DNA of 64,000 bases, taken from NCBI RefSeq assembly GCF_003346865.1, contig NZ_QDKL01000002.1, positions 868,001 to 932,000 of the forward strand, in the 5' to 3' direction. Position numbers and translations under genes: made by a program. Below the pieces are notes generated by a model that did no database searches, had not been told where the DNA came from, and saw only the letters and a program-made list of their open reading frames with translations. Shown piece by piece: positions 54,254 through 63,672 of this stretch; the stretch's first letter is position 1; every line of letters begins with the position of its first letter. The DNA is from Halobacteriovorax vibrionivorans (lineage in GTDB: Bacteria > Bdellovibrionota > Bacteriovoracia > Bacteriovoracales > Bacteriovoracaceae).

Positions 54254-56227
54254 ATGAAACAATTCACTATCCTCACATTATTCTTAATTAGCTTAACGAC
54301 CTCTGCTGCAAACCCTGAAATTTCAGAACCAGTGAAGGAACAAAAAGAGAGTAAGTTTACTTATTTTTTAAAGAATTACCTAACCAAAGAGAATATAAAG
54401 CGTAATCTTGTGGATGCTTTTAATAGTTTAACTATTAGCCTCGATACCGATATCTTCAAGATCGACCTATATGATGGCCTAAGTTTGAAAGGTAAGTATG
54501 AATATGAAGTCGACAAGTCTTATATTCCAGGCCAATACACAAGACGTGACAGATTTGAATTTAAAATAGATCACGATAGCAAAAGAACATTTTTTCCTGA
54601 ATTACAATCACCTCTATTTTTAAAAGGTAATCGTAAAAACGAAGTTATTATTTCACGTCAATATGTTAAAAAAATTGATGCTATGAAGGCACTACCATTT
54701 AACGTTGCCAAGCTACCAATTAGAGCAAAATACGTTGATCGTTTAAATGAAGGAGACTTCATTTCCATACCGGCTTCAATGGCACTTACTACAGGTTTTT
54801 CATATAGTGACGTTGCTCCTGTCTTAAAAACTGGTCTCACTGGTTTTTATACATTTGCAGGAGAATTTCTTATTCAAGTCTACAAACTTGAAGATCAAAA
54901 AGTAAGAGTTAAGATTATTGCAGAAAAGAAGAAGGCCAGAGGACTTAGTTTTAAAAGTAGCTTTGGTGTCGAATTATTCAGCTTCGAAATTCTAGGATTT
55001 GATGTTGATCATGAATATAAAATAGACTGGATCAAACTCGATACATCGAAAACAAAAGGTAATATTATTCTATCTGACTATGTTTTTGATCTCAAAGATG
55101 AAGAAGTTCGTAAGGTCTATAATAATCTATTCAATAATGTATTCAAATTTAAAGAAGCAAAACTTCTTGCTGAATCATTAAATACAGATCTTCTCGATCG
55201 CTACTACGTAGTAAACCTTGAAGATGTCGATCGACTTGCTGTTGCAGACAAAGACCAAGAGGCGCCAAGAGTTGAAAGAGTCTTTAAAGGTCACAACCGC
55301 TACACTTCAAATTCTTCAGGGGTAACTCTAGACTTAGACTTTCTAAAGCTTAGCTCACGTGGCCACTATATTAACAACCGATTCAACTTCGAGAGATTAG
55401 ATGGCTCTACAATCGCCTTCTATTACCCTAATTATACGAAGAGATCAGAATCAAAAATCACAATTCAAATTTTTGATACAAAAGAAGAAAAGGTTCTCTC
55501 TTATTATGGGCTTACCTCTTCTCATGAAGATCATAAATTCTTAAATGTTGGGATGAACTTCATAAGACGTGACAATGAATTTAGAAAATCAGAGCAAAGA
55601 AGATATAAGAAGGTTCTGGAAGGGATTGTTCCTGATCGTTTTAAGAAGGATGTACTAGATAGTATCTCACTAGAGAGGAGATACGTTAACTTTAGTTCAA
55701 ATCTTAAGATGATTTTTAAAGGCCCTGCCTTTTCAGTATTTGATAAATACACTCTGGAAGAATTCATTTCAATCATGCAAGAAAAGTTAAAAGGTAAAGA
55801 CGTTATTCGTTTATCAAATCGTCACCTTCATAAGACTGATCACTTTTACACGTGGCAACTTGAGCGTGAGTACTTAAGGAAATCAAAAAAGTTAGCTGAG
55901 TACTTCTACAATATTATTAAGAGTGATTCTCCATATCAAGAAAAAGTGGAGAAGTTCACAAAGAAGCTCAAGAGATTAAGAAATGAATACCATGTTATGC
56001 AAATACTTGCAGATCTCCTACCACAAGATAATCTGGAGGATTACCTCTATTTTGACTTACTAATTACAGATGATTCTGAAACATTAGTTGATCTACAATT
56101 TGGAACTAATGACTATAAAGAAATTTATGGGCAATTAGAATACCTCGATCGATATATTCGACGAAATGGTGAAGACTTAAGAATTGACACAAGAATAGAA
56201 GATATCCAAATGTCCATAAATGATTAA
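54254..56227 (+). CDS. large secreted protein, unknown
   Basis: A 657-residue exported protein with a signal peptide ending TTSA-AN. The N-terminal half is rich in beta segments (LSLKGKYEYEVDKSYI, RDRFEFKIDHDSKRTFF), the C-terminal 180 residues are helical and basic (KSKKLAEYFYNIIKS). There are no Cys residues that would suggest disulfides and no protease, hydrolase or barrel signature. The start is leaderless by promoter position. Its divergent placement opposite the sigma-28-controlled che operon and the upstream direct repeats suggest specific control. Family not recognised; probably lineage-restricted. Confidence 0.72.
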   Translation: MKQFTILTLFLISLTTSAANPEISEPVKEQKESKFTYFLKNYLTKENIKRNLVDAFNSLTISLDTDIFKIDLYDGLSLKGKYEYEVDKSYIPGQYTRRDRFEFKIDHDSKRTFFPELQSPLFLKGNRKNEVIISRQYVKKIDAMKALPFNVAKLPIRAKYVDRLNEGDFISIPASMALTTGFSYSDVAPVLKTGLTGFYTFAGEFLIQVYKLEDQKVRVKIIAEKKKARGLSFKSSFGVELFSFEILGFDVDHEYKIDWIKLDTSKTKGNIILSDYVFDLKDEEVRKVYNNLFNNVFKFKEAKLLAESLNTDLLDRYYVVNLEDVDRLAVADKDQEAPRVERVFKGHNRYTSNSSGVTLDLDFLKLSSRGHYINNRFNFERLDGSTIAFYYPNYTKRSESKITIQIFDTKEEKVLSYYGLTSSHEDHKFLNVGMNFIRRDNEFRKSEQRRYKKVLEGIVPDRFKKDVLDSISLERRYVNFSSNLKMIFKGPAFSVFDKYTLEEFISIMQEKLKGKDVIRLSNRHLHKTDHFYTWQLEREYLRKSKKLAEYFYNIIKSDSPYQEKVEKFTKKLKRLRNEYHVMQILADLLPQDNLEDYLYFDLLITDDSETLVDLQFGTNDYKEIYGQLEYLDRYIRRNGEDLRIDTRIEDIQMSIND

Positions 56228-56230
56228 AAA

Positions 56231-56257
56231 AAAAGCCGCTTTGATAAGCGGCTTTTT
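56231..56257. terminator. bidirectional terminator between the secreted-protein gene and rluB
   Basis: AAAGCCGCTT-TGAT-AAGCGGCTTT with A- and T-runs on either side. Confidence 0.92.
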
Positions 56258-56259
56258 TA

Positions 56260-57291
56260 TTATTTAACAAATTCAACGTGAACTGGTTTTTCATTAAGCT
56301 CTTTCTTAGCAATTCTAGCCTTCTTCTTTTCCTGTCTCTTCTTATGAGCAGCTTCTTTTTCTTCCCAAGCTTGACGACGAATCTCTTTCTCTTTCGCCTT
56401 CTTAGTCTCAGCAATATCAGTTAATGATTTGTAATATGTTTCTTTTCTGAATTTAGTGAAGGCCTTATCATCAGCTGCAGTACAGTTTTGATGACCTTTC
56501 TTTTTAAGGTTTACTGATTTTTTACTTGAAATATATTCAACAGCTTTTGCCGTTTTATTACCAACGTTATCGATACCAATAGCTGCAAGAAGACTCTTCT
56601 TTGAAACTAAACGATATGAACCTGGAGCAATTCCATCAACTGTTAGCCCACCAATTGCAACACGCTTTAGTTTATCAACAGTAAGTCCCGCACCTTCACA
56701 CATACGACGAATCTCACGATTCTTCCCTTCAGTAATTCTAAACTCTAACCAAGTCTTTGTTTCAAGTTGCTTAATAACTCGAACCGCCTTAGGTTTTGTC
56801 ATAACACCATCAATATAAACACCAGCTCTTAATTTCTTAAGAAGGAATTCATTAACAGCACCAAAGATTTTAACTTCATAGACTTTAGTTAAATCTGAAC
56901 TTGGGTGAATAACAAGGTTTGCAAAATCACCATCATTTGTCATGAGAAGCAGACCTTCTGAAAGGTAATCGAGGCGACCTACAGGATAGATCCTTTCACT
57001 GATCTCTTTACAAAGATCAATAACAGTCTTTCTACCTTCTGGGTCATTAACAGTTGTCATAACACCACGAGGCTTATTCATAACCATATAGATTTTTTCA
57101 ACAGCACCAAGATCAGCTGCTTTACCGTCAACTACGACCGCATCAACTTCAGGTGCTACTTTTGTTCCTAATTCTCTAATTGTGATTCCATTAACTTTCA
57201 CACGACCTTGAACAATTAAATCTTCGGCCTTCCTACGTGAAGTAATTCCACAATCAGCAATAAATTTTTGTAAACGTACTAGTTTAGACAT
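56260..57291 (-). CDS. rluB: 23S rRNA pseudouridine synthase, RluB type
   Basis: A 343-residue RsuA/RluB-family pseudouridine synthase. The S4 RNA-binding domain (VRLQKFIADCGITSRRKAED) is followed by the catalytic domain with VGRLDYLSEGLLLMTNDGD (catalytic Asp108) and TEGKNREIRRMCEGAG. RluB makes the pseudouridine near 2605 in 23S rRNA; subgroup assignment is tentative. The last 100 residues form a Lys/Arg/Glu-rich helical extension (AKEKEIRRQAWEEKEAAHKK), probably RNA- or ribosome-binding. It is next to scpB, a widespread order. Confidence 0.9.
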   Translation of the reverse strand: MSKLVRLQKFIADCGITSRRKAEDLIVQGRVKVNGITIRELGTKVAPEVDAVVVDGKAADLGAVEKIYMVMNKPRGVMTTVNDPEGRKTVIDLCKEISERIYPVGRLDYLSEGLLLMTNDGDFANLVIHPSSDLTKVYEVKIFGAVNEFLLKKLRAGVYIDGVMTKPKAVRVIKQLETKTWLEFRITEGKNREIRRMCEGAGLTVDKLKRVAIGGLTVDGIAPGSYRLVSKKSLLAAIGIDNVGNKTAKAVEYISSKKSVNLKKKGHQNCTAADDKAFTKFRKETYYKSLTDIAETKKAKEKEIRRQAWEEKEAAHKKRQEKKKARIAKKELNEKPVHVEFVK

Positions 57292-57408
57292 TTGATACTC
57301 CTATCTGCCATCACGGCGGTTAAAAGGTTATAAAGAAAAAGCTTACGCATAGATAGAACTAAACGTAAGCTTTTACAAGTATTTAAGTAATTATTTCTTG
57401 ATTATATA

Positions 57409-58938
57409 TTACTCAGGACGTGAGTCTGAATCTTCTAAGTCCTTGTTATTTAAGAAATCAAGGTCCAGATCCAAATCACGGGCCCCATTAATTAAATTCT
57501 GAGTTGTTTCATTGATGCTATCATCAAGGTCAACGGCCATCTCATCTTGAGGTAGTGAAGTCTCTCCACCAAAAAGTTTAGAGAAAGCATCATCAAGGGC
57601 CTGGGCCAGCTCATTGGCTTCATTGTCCGTTTTCGTTTCATCAATAATTGCAATTTCTTCAACTTCCTCAACTTTCTTCTCAGTTAATTCAGGAGTTAAG
57701 ATTGCTTCGGCCACTTCACTAAGGGCCTCATTAACAGAATCTTGAGCTTCAACTTCTTGTGCCTCAATCTCAGACTCATCTTCATTATTATCTTCAAACT
57801 CTATTGGCTCATCTTTTATGACTTCACCAGAATCTAGATCGATCATTTCAAAGTCATCTTCCTCTTCTTCAGGTACATTAAATGGACCTTTAGAAAGATC
57901 TTCAATAACTTCAGGACAAGTAATGGCCGTGAATATTTCAGAGCTAGCTGACTCTTTATTAGCACCAGTAACTAGAGAATTATCAAGATGTTGCTCAAGT
58001 AGGTCAAAGGCAGTTAGAGATACTTCATCTCCTTCCCCTTTCTTACGTTTTCTTTCTTGAACTCTAAGTGATTTTGTAAATGCTGTTTCAGAATCAATCG
58101 ACTTAATTGATGCTGCAATATTATCAAGTTCTTCAATTTCATCTTGGTCAAAGCGCGACTTAAGGTCAGCATTAACAAGAGTTTTAATATCTTCAATTTT
58201 CCCCACACCTTGAGTAGCAATTTCAGATAGCTCGTGCTCAGGTGGTAGTTGATCAATATTTGCAAGATTAAATACTTCTAAAAACTCTGGAGTCGTTCCA
58301 TAAAGAACTGGTCTACCGACTTCATCAGAGCGTCCTGCAACTTTAACAAGTCTCTTATCCATAAGTCCGCGCACAATATGCGAACTATCAACACCACGGA
58401 TCTTTTCAACTTCAATTTTTGAAACTGGCTGCTTATAAGCAATAATAGCGAGTACTTCAAGAGCTGTTGGAGATAAAACAAGCTCGTTAATTTTAAATAA
58501 ATCTTGAACATATTTAGAGAAAGTTGCTTTCGTTCTAAATTGATAACCATTAGCAACTTCTTGCAGTCGGATACCATGATGCTTTAACTCGTATTCTTCC
58601 TGAAGTCTTGAAATTGCTTCGTGAACTACTCTCAGAGGAATATCATCATCAATTAGAGCCTTAATCTTCATTAATGGAACAGGCTTATCGCTCATGAAAA
58701 CAATTGTTTCAATTGCACCACAAATTGTCTCTTCGTTAAGGCCAGTTCTCGCCTTCCAAAGCTTATCTTCTTGAAGTTTTTCATCTGCAAAGTCTGACTC
58801 TAATTTTAAGTATTCTTCTGGATACTCAAGATCATCATCTGAAGGCATAAGGGCCATCTCAAGCTCTTCAAGCATCTCTTCATCTGTCGATACAAACTCT
58901 AAGTTTAAATCTTCATTCATTGTGTTGTTTTCCATCAT
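57409..58938 (-). CDS. scpB: segregation and condensation protein ScpB with long acidic tail
   Basis: A 509-residue protein containing the ScpB core at about residues 65-245: AIETIVFMSDKPVPLMKIKA, YQFRTKATFSKYV, PTALEVLAIIAYKQPVSKIEVEKIRGVD, and GRPVLYGTTPEFL. ScpB dimers bind ScpA and the SMC ATPase in the bacterial condensin. The family is normally near 200 residues. Here an acidic N-terminal extension of about 60 residues and a C-terminal acidic region of about 260 residues (runs such as VPEEEEDDFEMIDL and FEDNNEDESEIEAQ) are added. Start is one of two adjacent ATG codons. It follows scpA by 21 bases. Confidence 0.9.
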   Translation of the reverse strand: MMENNTMNEDLNLEFVSTDEEMLEELEMALMPSDDDLEYPEEYLKLESDFADEKLQEDKLWKARTGLNEETICGAIETIVFMSDKPVPLMKIKALIDDDIPLRVVHEAISRLQEEYELKHHGIRLQEVANGYQFRTKATFSKYVQDLFKINELVLSPTALEVLAIIAYKQPVSKIEVEKIRGVDSSHIVRGLMDKRLVKVAGRSDEVGRPVLYGTTPEFLEVFNLANIDQLPPEHELSEIATQGVGKIEDIKTLVNADLKSRFDQDEIEELDNIAASIKSIDSETAFTKSLRVQERKRKKGEGDEVSLTAFDLLEQHLDNSLVTGANKESASSEIFTAITCPEVIEDLSKGPFNVPEEEEDDFEMIDLDSGEVIKDEPIEFEDNNEDESEIEAQEVEAQDSVNEALSEVAEAILTPELTEKKVEEVEEIAIIDETKTDNEANELAQALDDAFSKLFGGETSLPQDEMAVDLDDSINETTQNLINGARDLDLDLDFLNNKDLEDSDSRPE

Positions 58939-58959
58939 AAATCTCTCTAAATATGTATG

Positions 58960-59856
58960 CTATTGTTGTATTGCTTGTTCTAGTTCTTGAGCATCAATTT
59001 GCTCAGCTGTATTTTCATCTTCAAAGCCATCTGCCTGAGTTACGTCAAAGTCATCGAGTGATCTAACAACATCAACATAGACTTGACCAAAGTTTTCATT
59101 TTGAAAAATCTCTAGTCGCTTAAGTCTTGCTAGCTCTAATAATGAAATAAATGTGATAACAACGTTATCAATCGTATTCTTACCATCGGCCGAAACTTTT
59201 GCAGTACTCTCACCAGTCGTTGTTGCAATTCGACTATTGCTATCATTTTCTAAAAGCTCTTCTAAATTAGTTTTCTGACCAACTGATAAATAACTCTTTA
59301 AGAATTCTAGTTTTTCTTTAATCGATAAACGATCTCTTTTAACAACCGTGTACTTACGATTTTGACGGAAAATAAAGTCAATCATCGTATCAGTTAACTT
59401 CTCGAGATCCATTGGTGTAAGAATTGAGTTTACAATCTCTTTGCGATTAATCTTTGGCTTAACAAAGATATCAACACCTTTTTGTGGTAGCTCCATCAGG
59501 CGTTGTCCCATTTTTTGATAAAGAGCTAACTCCTCGAGGCGGCGAACAAGTTCTGCATGAGAAGTGATATTAAGAGAGCCTTCTGCTCCCAATTGATTGT
59601 GCAGTTTTGCCTGCTCTTCTTCTGTGACGGCATTCTTAGATTTAAGTAAAACAAGAGTTGCAGCTAAGAATAAATAATCACCTGCAATATCGAAGTTTAA
59701 CTCTTTCATATTTGCAAGATAATCCAGGTACTGCTTTGTGATCTTTGTAAGATCAAGCTCCTTAATTGACATCTGCTCCTTCTGAATTAATAGAAGAAGT
59801 AGAGACAAGGGGCCATCAAACGTATCCGTTTTAACCTTAATCGTTGTGTCTAACAT
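58960..59856 (-). CDS. scpA: segregation and condensation protein ScpA
   Basis: A 298-residue kleisin of the SMC-ScpAB complex. The N-terminal domain has FDGPLSLLLLLIQKEQMSIK and ITKQYLDYLANMKELN, DIAGDYLFLAATLVLLKSK, all typical. The middle is helical and the C-terminal winged helix is expected at about 210-290 (VVITFISLLELARLKRLEIF, QNENFGQVYV), which contacts the SMC head. It is second in the M50-scpA-scpB order, 25 bases after the protease gene. Confidence 0.93.
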   Translation of the reverse strand: MLDTTIKVKTDTFDGPLSLLLLLIQKEQMSIKELDLTKITKQYLDYLANMKELNFDIAGDYLFLAATLVLLKSKNAVTEEEQAKLHNQLGAEGSLNITSHAELVRRLEELALYQKMGQRLMELPQKGVDIFVKPKINRKEIVNSILTPMDLEKLTDTMIDFIFRQNRKYTVVKRDRLSIKEKLEFLKSYLSVGQKTNLEELLENDSNSRIATTTGESTAKVSADGKNTIDNVVITFISLLELARLKRLEIFQNENFGQVYVDVVRSLDDFDVTQADGFEDENTAEQIDAQELEQAIQQ

Positions 59857-59881
59857 GTGTTAATCCCTCAAAATCCTATTG

Positions 59882-60541
59882 CTAGGAAAGAATAGCTGCA
59901 AAACCATTCATTAAAATCAATCCAAGCCCCATTACTGGTCGAATCACATAGCCTAAAATTGGTGTAAACCAAAGTACTAGGATGAAAACGAAGCTAAATC
60001 TTTGGAGCTCTTCATATTTGCGTGCTGTATTGTAGTCTAAGTATGCTGCTACCATCTTTGAGCCATCTAATGGCGGAAATGGAATCAAGTTGAATACTGC
60101 TAAGACGACATTAATCATTACAGAGTATTCAAGCATTTGTATGAATTGTGATTTCAGTGAGAATGTTGCAGGAACATAGGCGTAAACCATTCCAAAAAGA
60201 AGAGCAGAAAACACCATCAGCAATAAATTTGCTCCAGGGCCTGCAAAGCTAACCCAAAAAAGTCCTGACTTAATATTTTTAAAGCGGCGAACATCCACAG
60301 GAACTGGTTTTGCCCAACCAAATGGGATCCATCCAGCAAAAATAGCAACAAGTGGAAAGATAACTGTTCCTACAAGATCAATATGTGGAGCTGGATTTAA
60401 AGTTAAGCGCCCAAGTCTATCGGCCGTATCATCTCCATATCTCTTGGCCATCCATCCGTGACCAAACTCATGAAACGAGATTGCCAGTAAGAAGCCTGGT
60501 AAGGCCAACGTCAATTTATTTATTATCTGCATTAAATCCAT
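59882..60541 (-). CDS. site-2 protease family (M50) membrane protein
   Basis: A 219-residue inner-membrane metalloprotease with about five or six helices. AISFHEFGHGWMAKRYGD carries HExxH (His24, Glu25, His28), and NLIPFPPLDGSKM the third zinc ligand, as in the small sporulation-factor-IVB/RseP-like proteins. No PDZ domain is present. The family cuts membrane-embedded substrates, but these short forms beside scpAB are of unknown function. The gene order M50-scpA-scpB-rluB is conserved in many bacteria. Confidence 0.92.
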   Translation of the reverse strand: MDLMQIINKLTLALPGFLLAISFHEFGHGWMAKRYGDDTADRLGRLTLNPAPHIDLVGTVIFPLVAIFAGWIPFGWAKPVPVDVRRFKNIKSGLFWVSFAGPGANLLLMVFSALLFGMVYAYVPATFSLKSQFIQMLEYSVMINVVLAVFNLIPFPPLDGSKMVAAYLDYNTARKYEELQRFSFVFILVLWFTPILGYVIRPVMGLGLILMNGFAAILS

Positions 60542-60666
60542 CGCAATAATCTACCAAAAACCACGGGAATCGACAAAAAATTGCGACGCAAAATGAACGG
60601 AATGTAAGACAAATTAAAGAAATTCACCCATTTTTTGCCCAAGCCACTGTAATTTCAAAATTTTGC

Positions 60667-60672
60667 TATAAT
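60667..60672 (+). promoter_or_regulatory. extended -10 promoter of the NUDIX gene
   Basis: TG-C-TATAAT (TG at 60664-60665, hexamer 60667-60672) ends six bases before ATG 60679, with no ribosome site between them. Confidence 0.6.
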
Positions 60673-60678
60673 AAAGAT

Positions 60679-61089
60679 ATGAATTCACTGCATAAAAAAG
60701 TCCAAATTATCACTCTGCACAAAGAGAAAAAGGCCCTCCTTCTCCTTGAGATGAAGGCCGATCGAGGATTTGGTTGGCAAAATGTAACAGGATCTGTTGA
60801 GTCTGGAGAAGATATTTTCACTGCGGCCAAAAGAGAACTCTTAGAGGAAACGGGAATTGAGGAAGCTGAATTAGTTCAACTCTCCCAAGAATTTAAATTT
60901 CATGATCGTTGGGGAAAGGATGTTATTGAGTATTGTTTTGCGGCCCTCACTAACAAGGATGAAATAACAATATCAAAAGAAGAACACCAAGGATTTAAAT
61001 GGCTTCCTATAAACGAAGTCCAATCCAAAGATTTTAAATACGAAAGTAATTTTCTAGCATTTCAAGAGGCCATAAATTGTCTAAGTTAA
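60679..61089 (+). CDS. NUDIX hydrolase
   Basis: A 136-residue NUDIX enzyme: GSVESGEDIFTAAKRELLEE-TGI is a full Nudix box (GX5EX7REUXEEXGU). The ends WQNVTGSVE and GFKWLPINEVQS resemble dihydroneopterin-triphosphate or dinucleotide hydrolases, but the substrate is not decided by sequence. The promoter position indicates a leaderless mRNA. The following gene begins at TTG 61077 within its last codons, so translation of the outer-membrane gene may be coupled. Confidence 0.88.
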   Translation: MNSLHKKVQIITLHKEKKALLLLEMKADRGFGWQNVTGSVESGEDIFTAAKRELLEETGIEEAELVQLSQEFKFHDRWGKDVIEYCFAALTNKDEITISKEEHQGFKWLPINEVQSKDFKYESNFLAFQEAINCLS

Positions 61090-62033
61090 TTCTTCTCCAA
61101 TTATTGATGACTACTCTTTTCTTTTCAAATGCAAGCCATGCAAATGAAGAGAAGCTCTTTAACGACCTATTAGAGCTTGGTCGAGAAGATAATGCTCAAA
61201 AAATCAACTATCGTAAGCGCTTTAAATACACTAAGAATAATTTCAAAGTACGTACATTTCGAAGTGTTATTTTAAAGAATTCTCTCGTTGAAAACCTAGA
61301 GGGAACAAAGTTTTACCGAGTGCCAAAAAATACGATTATTCGTACACAAGAAATAAGACCAGGATCAAAATACTATTACCTTGTTCCTAAAAGCGGTGAA
61401 ATGAAGGATGTTAAATATGTCACACAAGGACAAAATTTAAATCACTTAGAGAATATTCTCACCTTCCATGAGAAAACATTTAAACCCTTTAATCGAGAAA
61501 AATTTAAGGCCGTTGAATTTGATAAAAAACAAATCCATACCTACTTACACGCTCAAGCAGGAGTTGGTTCTTCATCGCCTAATTTCTTCACAGATGGCCT
61601 ATCTCTTAATGCTACAAACTTCACTCTTGAAGCAGGTGTCGAGACATTTAAGGACCTTCCAGTATTTGTAAACTTCGAGTACCTCTCACAAAATAGCGGA
61701 CAAGAAGTTCAATTCAATACTTACTCTATAGGCTTAAGAATTGAATACCGTTATCGTATTAACAATGACTCATTTATGACGGCCGGACTTGGGGCCAATC
61801 GCTCACTATATTCTTCGGCCGAAGTATTTGGTCAGTCAGTAGACCACTCTCTTGACTCTTTTGGCGCCAACTTCAGCTATAATTACAAAAGTTATTTCTT
61901 AAGTTTTGATTTAAAAAAACAAACATATACATTTGATGCAAATGTCTTCTTTCCAAATACATCACTTACTGATGATAATTCAGCGACAATGCTAAGTCTC
62001 AGTATAGGAAAGGAGTTTGAGGTTTCCATATGA
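61077..62033 (+). CDS. outer-membrane beta-barrel candidate 1
   Basis: A 318-residue exported protein with signal peptide LILLQLLMTTLFFSNASHA. Starting at TTG 61077 gives the complete signal sequence; ATG 61107 would remove half of it. The middle is a soluble basic/beta domain (about 30-150). From about 155 the sequence is alternating aromatic/hydrophobic strands with Gly turns (FTLEAGVETF, YSIGLRIEYRYRI, FMTAGLGANRSLY, YKSYFLSFDLKKQTY), ending SLSIGKEFEVSI, the look of an eight-stranded barrel. It overlaps the next gene by four bases (ATGA). Confidence 0.68.
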   Translation: MSKLILLQLLMTTLFFSNASHANEEKLFNDLLELGREDNAQKINYRKRFKYTKNNFKVRTFRSVILKNSLVENLEGTKFYRVPKNTIIRTQEIRPGSKYYYLVPKSGEMKDVKYVTQGQNLNHLENILTFHEKTFKPFNREKFKAVEFDKKQIHTYLHAQAGVGSSSPNFFTDGLSLNATNFTLEAGVETFKDLPVFVNFEYLSQNSGQEVQFNTYSIGLRIEYRYRINNDSFMTAGLGANRSLYSSAEVFGQSVDHSLDSFGANFSYNYKSYFLSFDLKKQTYTFDANVFFPNTSLTDDNSATMLSLSIGKEFEVSI

Positions 62034-62998
62034 TAAAAGTATTCCTAATACTCTTACTGTCTTTTAAGACTCTTGCAACTCAAGGAATTATACGAGTTCA
62101 TGAAGCACCAGTTGTAAGCGAGCCCAATGCCAGTGGAAGAATTCTTATGCGCATCAGAAAGGGTGACAGTGTTTATTTACATCCGAACTATCTAAATAAT
62201 GAAAACTATTATGTTACGTTAACGAGAGATGGACGAAAAGCCTATATTAGGAAAGACTTCATTAAGCTGGTTTTAAATAATGACTCAGAAGAAATTGGAA
62301 ACACAATCTATGTGAAGAACGACCCAACTGATTATGTAATAGATGAACCAATTCCTGATGAATATCCCCTAAAGGGCCATCCTACAAACCGGGCCCAAGT
62401 GGACCTTATATTTAAGCAAGGGCCAACTTCGCGTTACGGCTACACCTCTCAAGTTGAAAGAGAGAGCAATGGTTTTGAGGGTAGTCTAAATATCAAATAC
62501 TTAAGACCTGCAAGCTTTGATGACGAAAACCGCCTCTACTTTGGCTTCTATGGTGGTATCTCAACGGGACAGAGTGAGTATCAGTTAAATGGAGATATTT
62601 TTACGAAAGAAAGTAGTTCAATTTTTACATTAGGACCTGTTGTTTCATACACCTTTCATAAAAGACAATACTTTGAAATCGAATCGATGCTTCAAGTAGG
62701 TGTTAATTATCAAAGACGTTTTATTTCTCAGGATGACCAGACAAATTCCATTGCTGAAGAGAAGTTATTTTCTGGCATGATGTTCAATATTCGCCTTGCA
62801 GTTAATCTATCTCATAAAAGAGCATTCAGCTCAAAACACACCTACTTCTATCACGGCCCAGTGATTGATATTAAGCTTCCATCAACACTTGACTCTGATG
62901 CTCAGTTTACTCATGGGCAACTATGGCCCTCACCTTCCGTTTCAACAGAGCTTGAAGGAACCTTTGGCTATAATGTCGGAATCACCTATCGTTACTAG
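62030..62998 (+). CDS. outer-membrane beta-barrel candidate 2 with N-terminal SH3-like domain
   Basis: A 322-residue exported protein with a signal peptide ending LAT-QG. Residues about 20-85 resemble a bacterial SH3 domain (IRVHEAPVVSEPNASGRILM, RIRKGDSVYLHP, GRKAYIRKDFIKL), a cell-wall-binding module. The C-terminal 200 residues alternate like barrel strands (LYFGFYGGISTGQSEY, FTLGPVVSYTFHKR, MMFNIRLAVNLSH) and finish YNVGITYRY, an aromatic-terminated outer-membrane signature. Its start overlaps candidate 1 (ATGA), so the two are one unit and may form one envelope assembly. Confidence 0.68.
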   Translation: MIKVFLILLLSFKTLATQGIIRVHEAPVVSEPNASGRILMRIRKGDSVYLHPNYLNNENYYVTLTRDGRKAYIRKDFIKLVLNNDSEEIGNTIYVKNDPTDYVIDEPIPDEYPLKGHPTNRAQVDLIFKQGPTSRYGYTSQVERESNGFEGSLNIKYLRPASFDDENRLYFGFYGGISTGQSEYQLNGDIFTKESSSIFTLGPVVSYTFHKRQYFEIESMLQVGVNYQRRFISQDDQTNSIAEEKLFSGMMFNIRLAVNLSHKRAFSSKHTYFYHGPVIDIKLPSTLDSDAQFTHGQLWPSPSVSTELEGTFGYNVGITYRY

Positions 62999-63000
62999 GG

Positions 63001-63035
63001 TTTAGACGACCTAGGTAGTTTTTTCCCCGTCTAAA
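63001..63035 (+). terminator. hairpin after outer-membrane gene 2
   Basis: TTTAGACG (63001-63008) pairs with CGTCTAAA (63028-63035), enclosing an ACCTAGGT palindrome followed by TTTTTT. It is a plausible but unusual terminator. Confidence 0.4.
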
Positions 63036-63133
63036 AGAAAACTCATATATTTTTAATTAATAAATTTAAGTGTCGATATAGTTAGTGTCATTGTTTTAGC
63101 AAGGATTGCTAAGCATAAATCAGGAGGAAGATT

Positions 63134-63346
63134 ATGACAGTTTCATACAAAGGCACAGAAGTACTATTCCAAAAATTAGGTAATAACTGGTTTATTTTCG
63201 CTGAGATTAACGATGAGGTTGTTTACTCAACGATGCCAGACGGAATGGATCCTTATTCAACAAAACTAGAACTATATGAAGTAATTGAAGATCACATGAA
63301 AAGAGTATCATCAATGAAAAAGAGCTCAGCTGAAGCTGCAGCTTAG
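63134..63346 (+). CDS. small conserved-looking protein, unknown
   Basis: A 70-residue soluble protein with strong ribosome site (AGGAGGAAGATT-ATG). The sequence VLFQKLGNNWFIFAEINDEV then VYSTMPDGMDPYSTKLELYE suggests a small beta unit followed by a helix, with an Ala-rich end. No family is recognised. It is eight bases before another small gene and upstream of trmB on the same strand. Confidence 0.65.
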   Translation: MTVSYKGTEVLFQKLGNNWFIFAEINDEVVYSTMPDGMDPYSTKLELYEVIEDHMKRVSSMKKSSAEAAA

Positions 63347-63354
63347 GATATCCA

Positions 63355-63555
63355 ATGGGTGTAAAAAAATACACAAATTTATACATGGGTGCTCGCTCAC
63401 ACGAGCATGAAGCACCCACTACATCAAAAGAGCACAATAAGCAGCAAGACAAACTTGAGATCGAACAATTGAAAAAAGCTATTGCTGATCGATTCAAAGA
63501 TCCAGAACAAGTCAAAAAAGCTGCACGCATTATTGAAGAAATGCTCAATCGCTAA
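63355..63555 (+). CDS. small charged helical protein, unknown
   Basis: A 66-residue protein with charged helical C-terminal half (QQDKLEIEQLKKAIADRFKD then PEQVKKAARIIEEML), His-rich near residue 16-27. AGGATATCC lies before the ATG. It is probably cotranscribed with the 63134 gene. No family is recognised; the C-terminus resembles short coiled-coil or scaffold peptides. Confidence 0.6.
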   Translation: MGVKKYTNLYMGARSHEHEAPTTSKEHNKQQDKLEIEQLKKAIADRFKDPEQVKKAARIIEEMLNR

Positions 63556-63607
63556 GAATTCAATAAAATTCTCTTAATCCAAGTATGTAGAATCTCTTAA
63601 TAGAGCC

Positions 63608-63613
63608 TATAAT
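63608..63613 (+). promoter_or_regulatory. candidate -10 hexamer for trmB
   Basis: A perfect TATAAT at 63608-63613 lies 60 bases before the trmB start. The -35 position is not recognisable, so the promoter is tentative. Confidence 0.35.
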
Positions 63614-63672
63614 ACCTTGCCTGAGCGACTTGAATTTGATAACTAGGTGCAATAATCATTTAGGAGTTCAAG

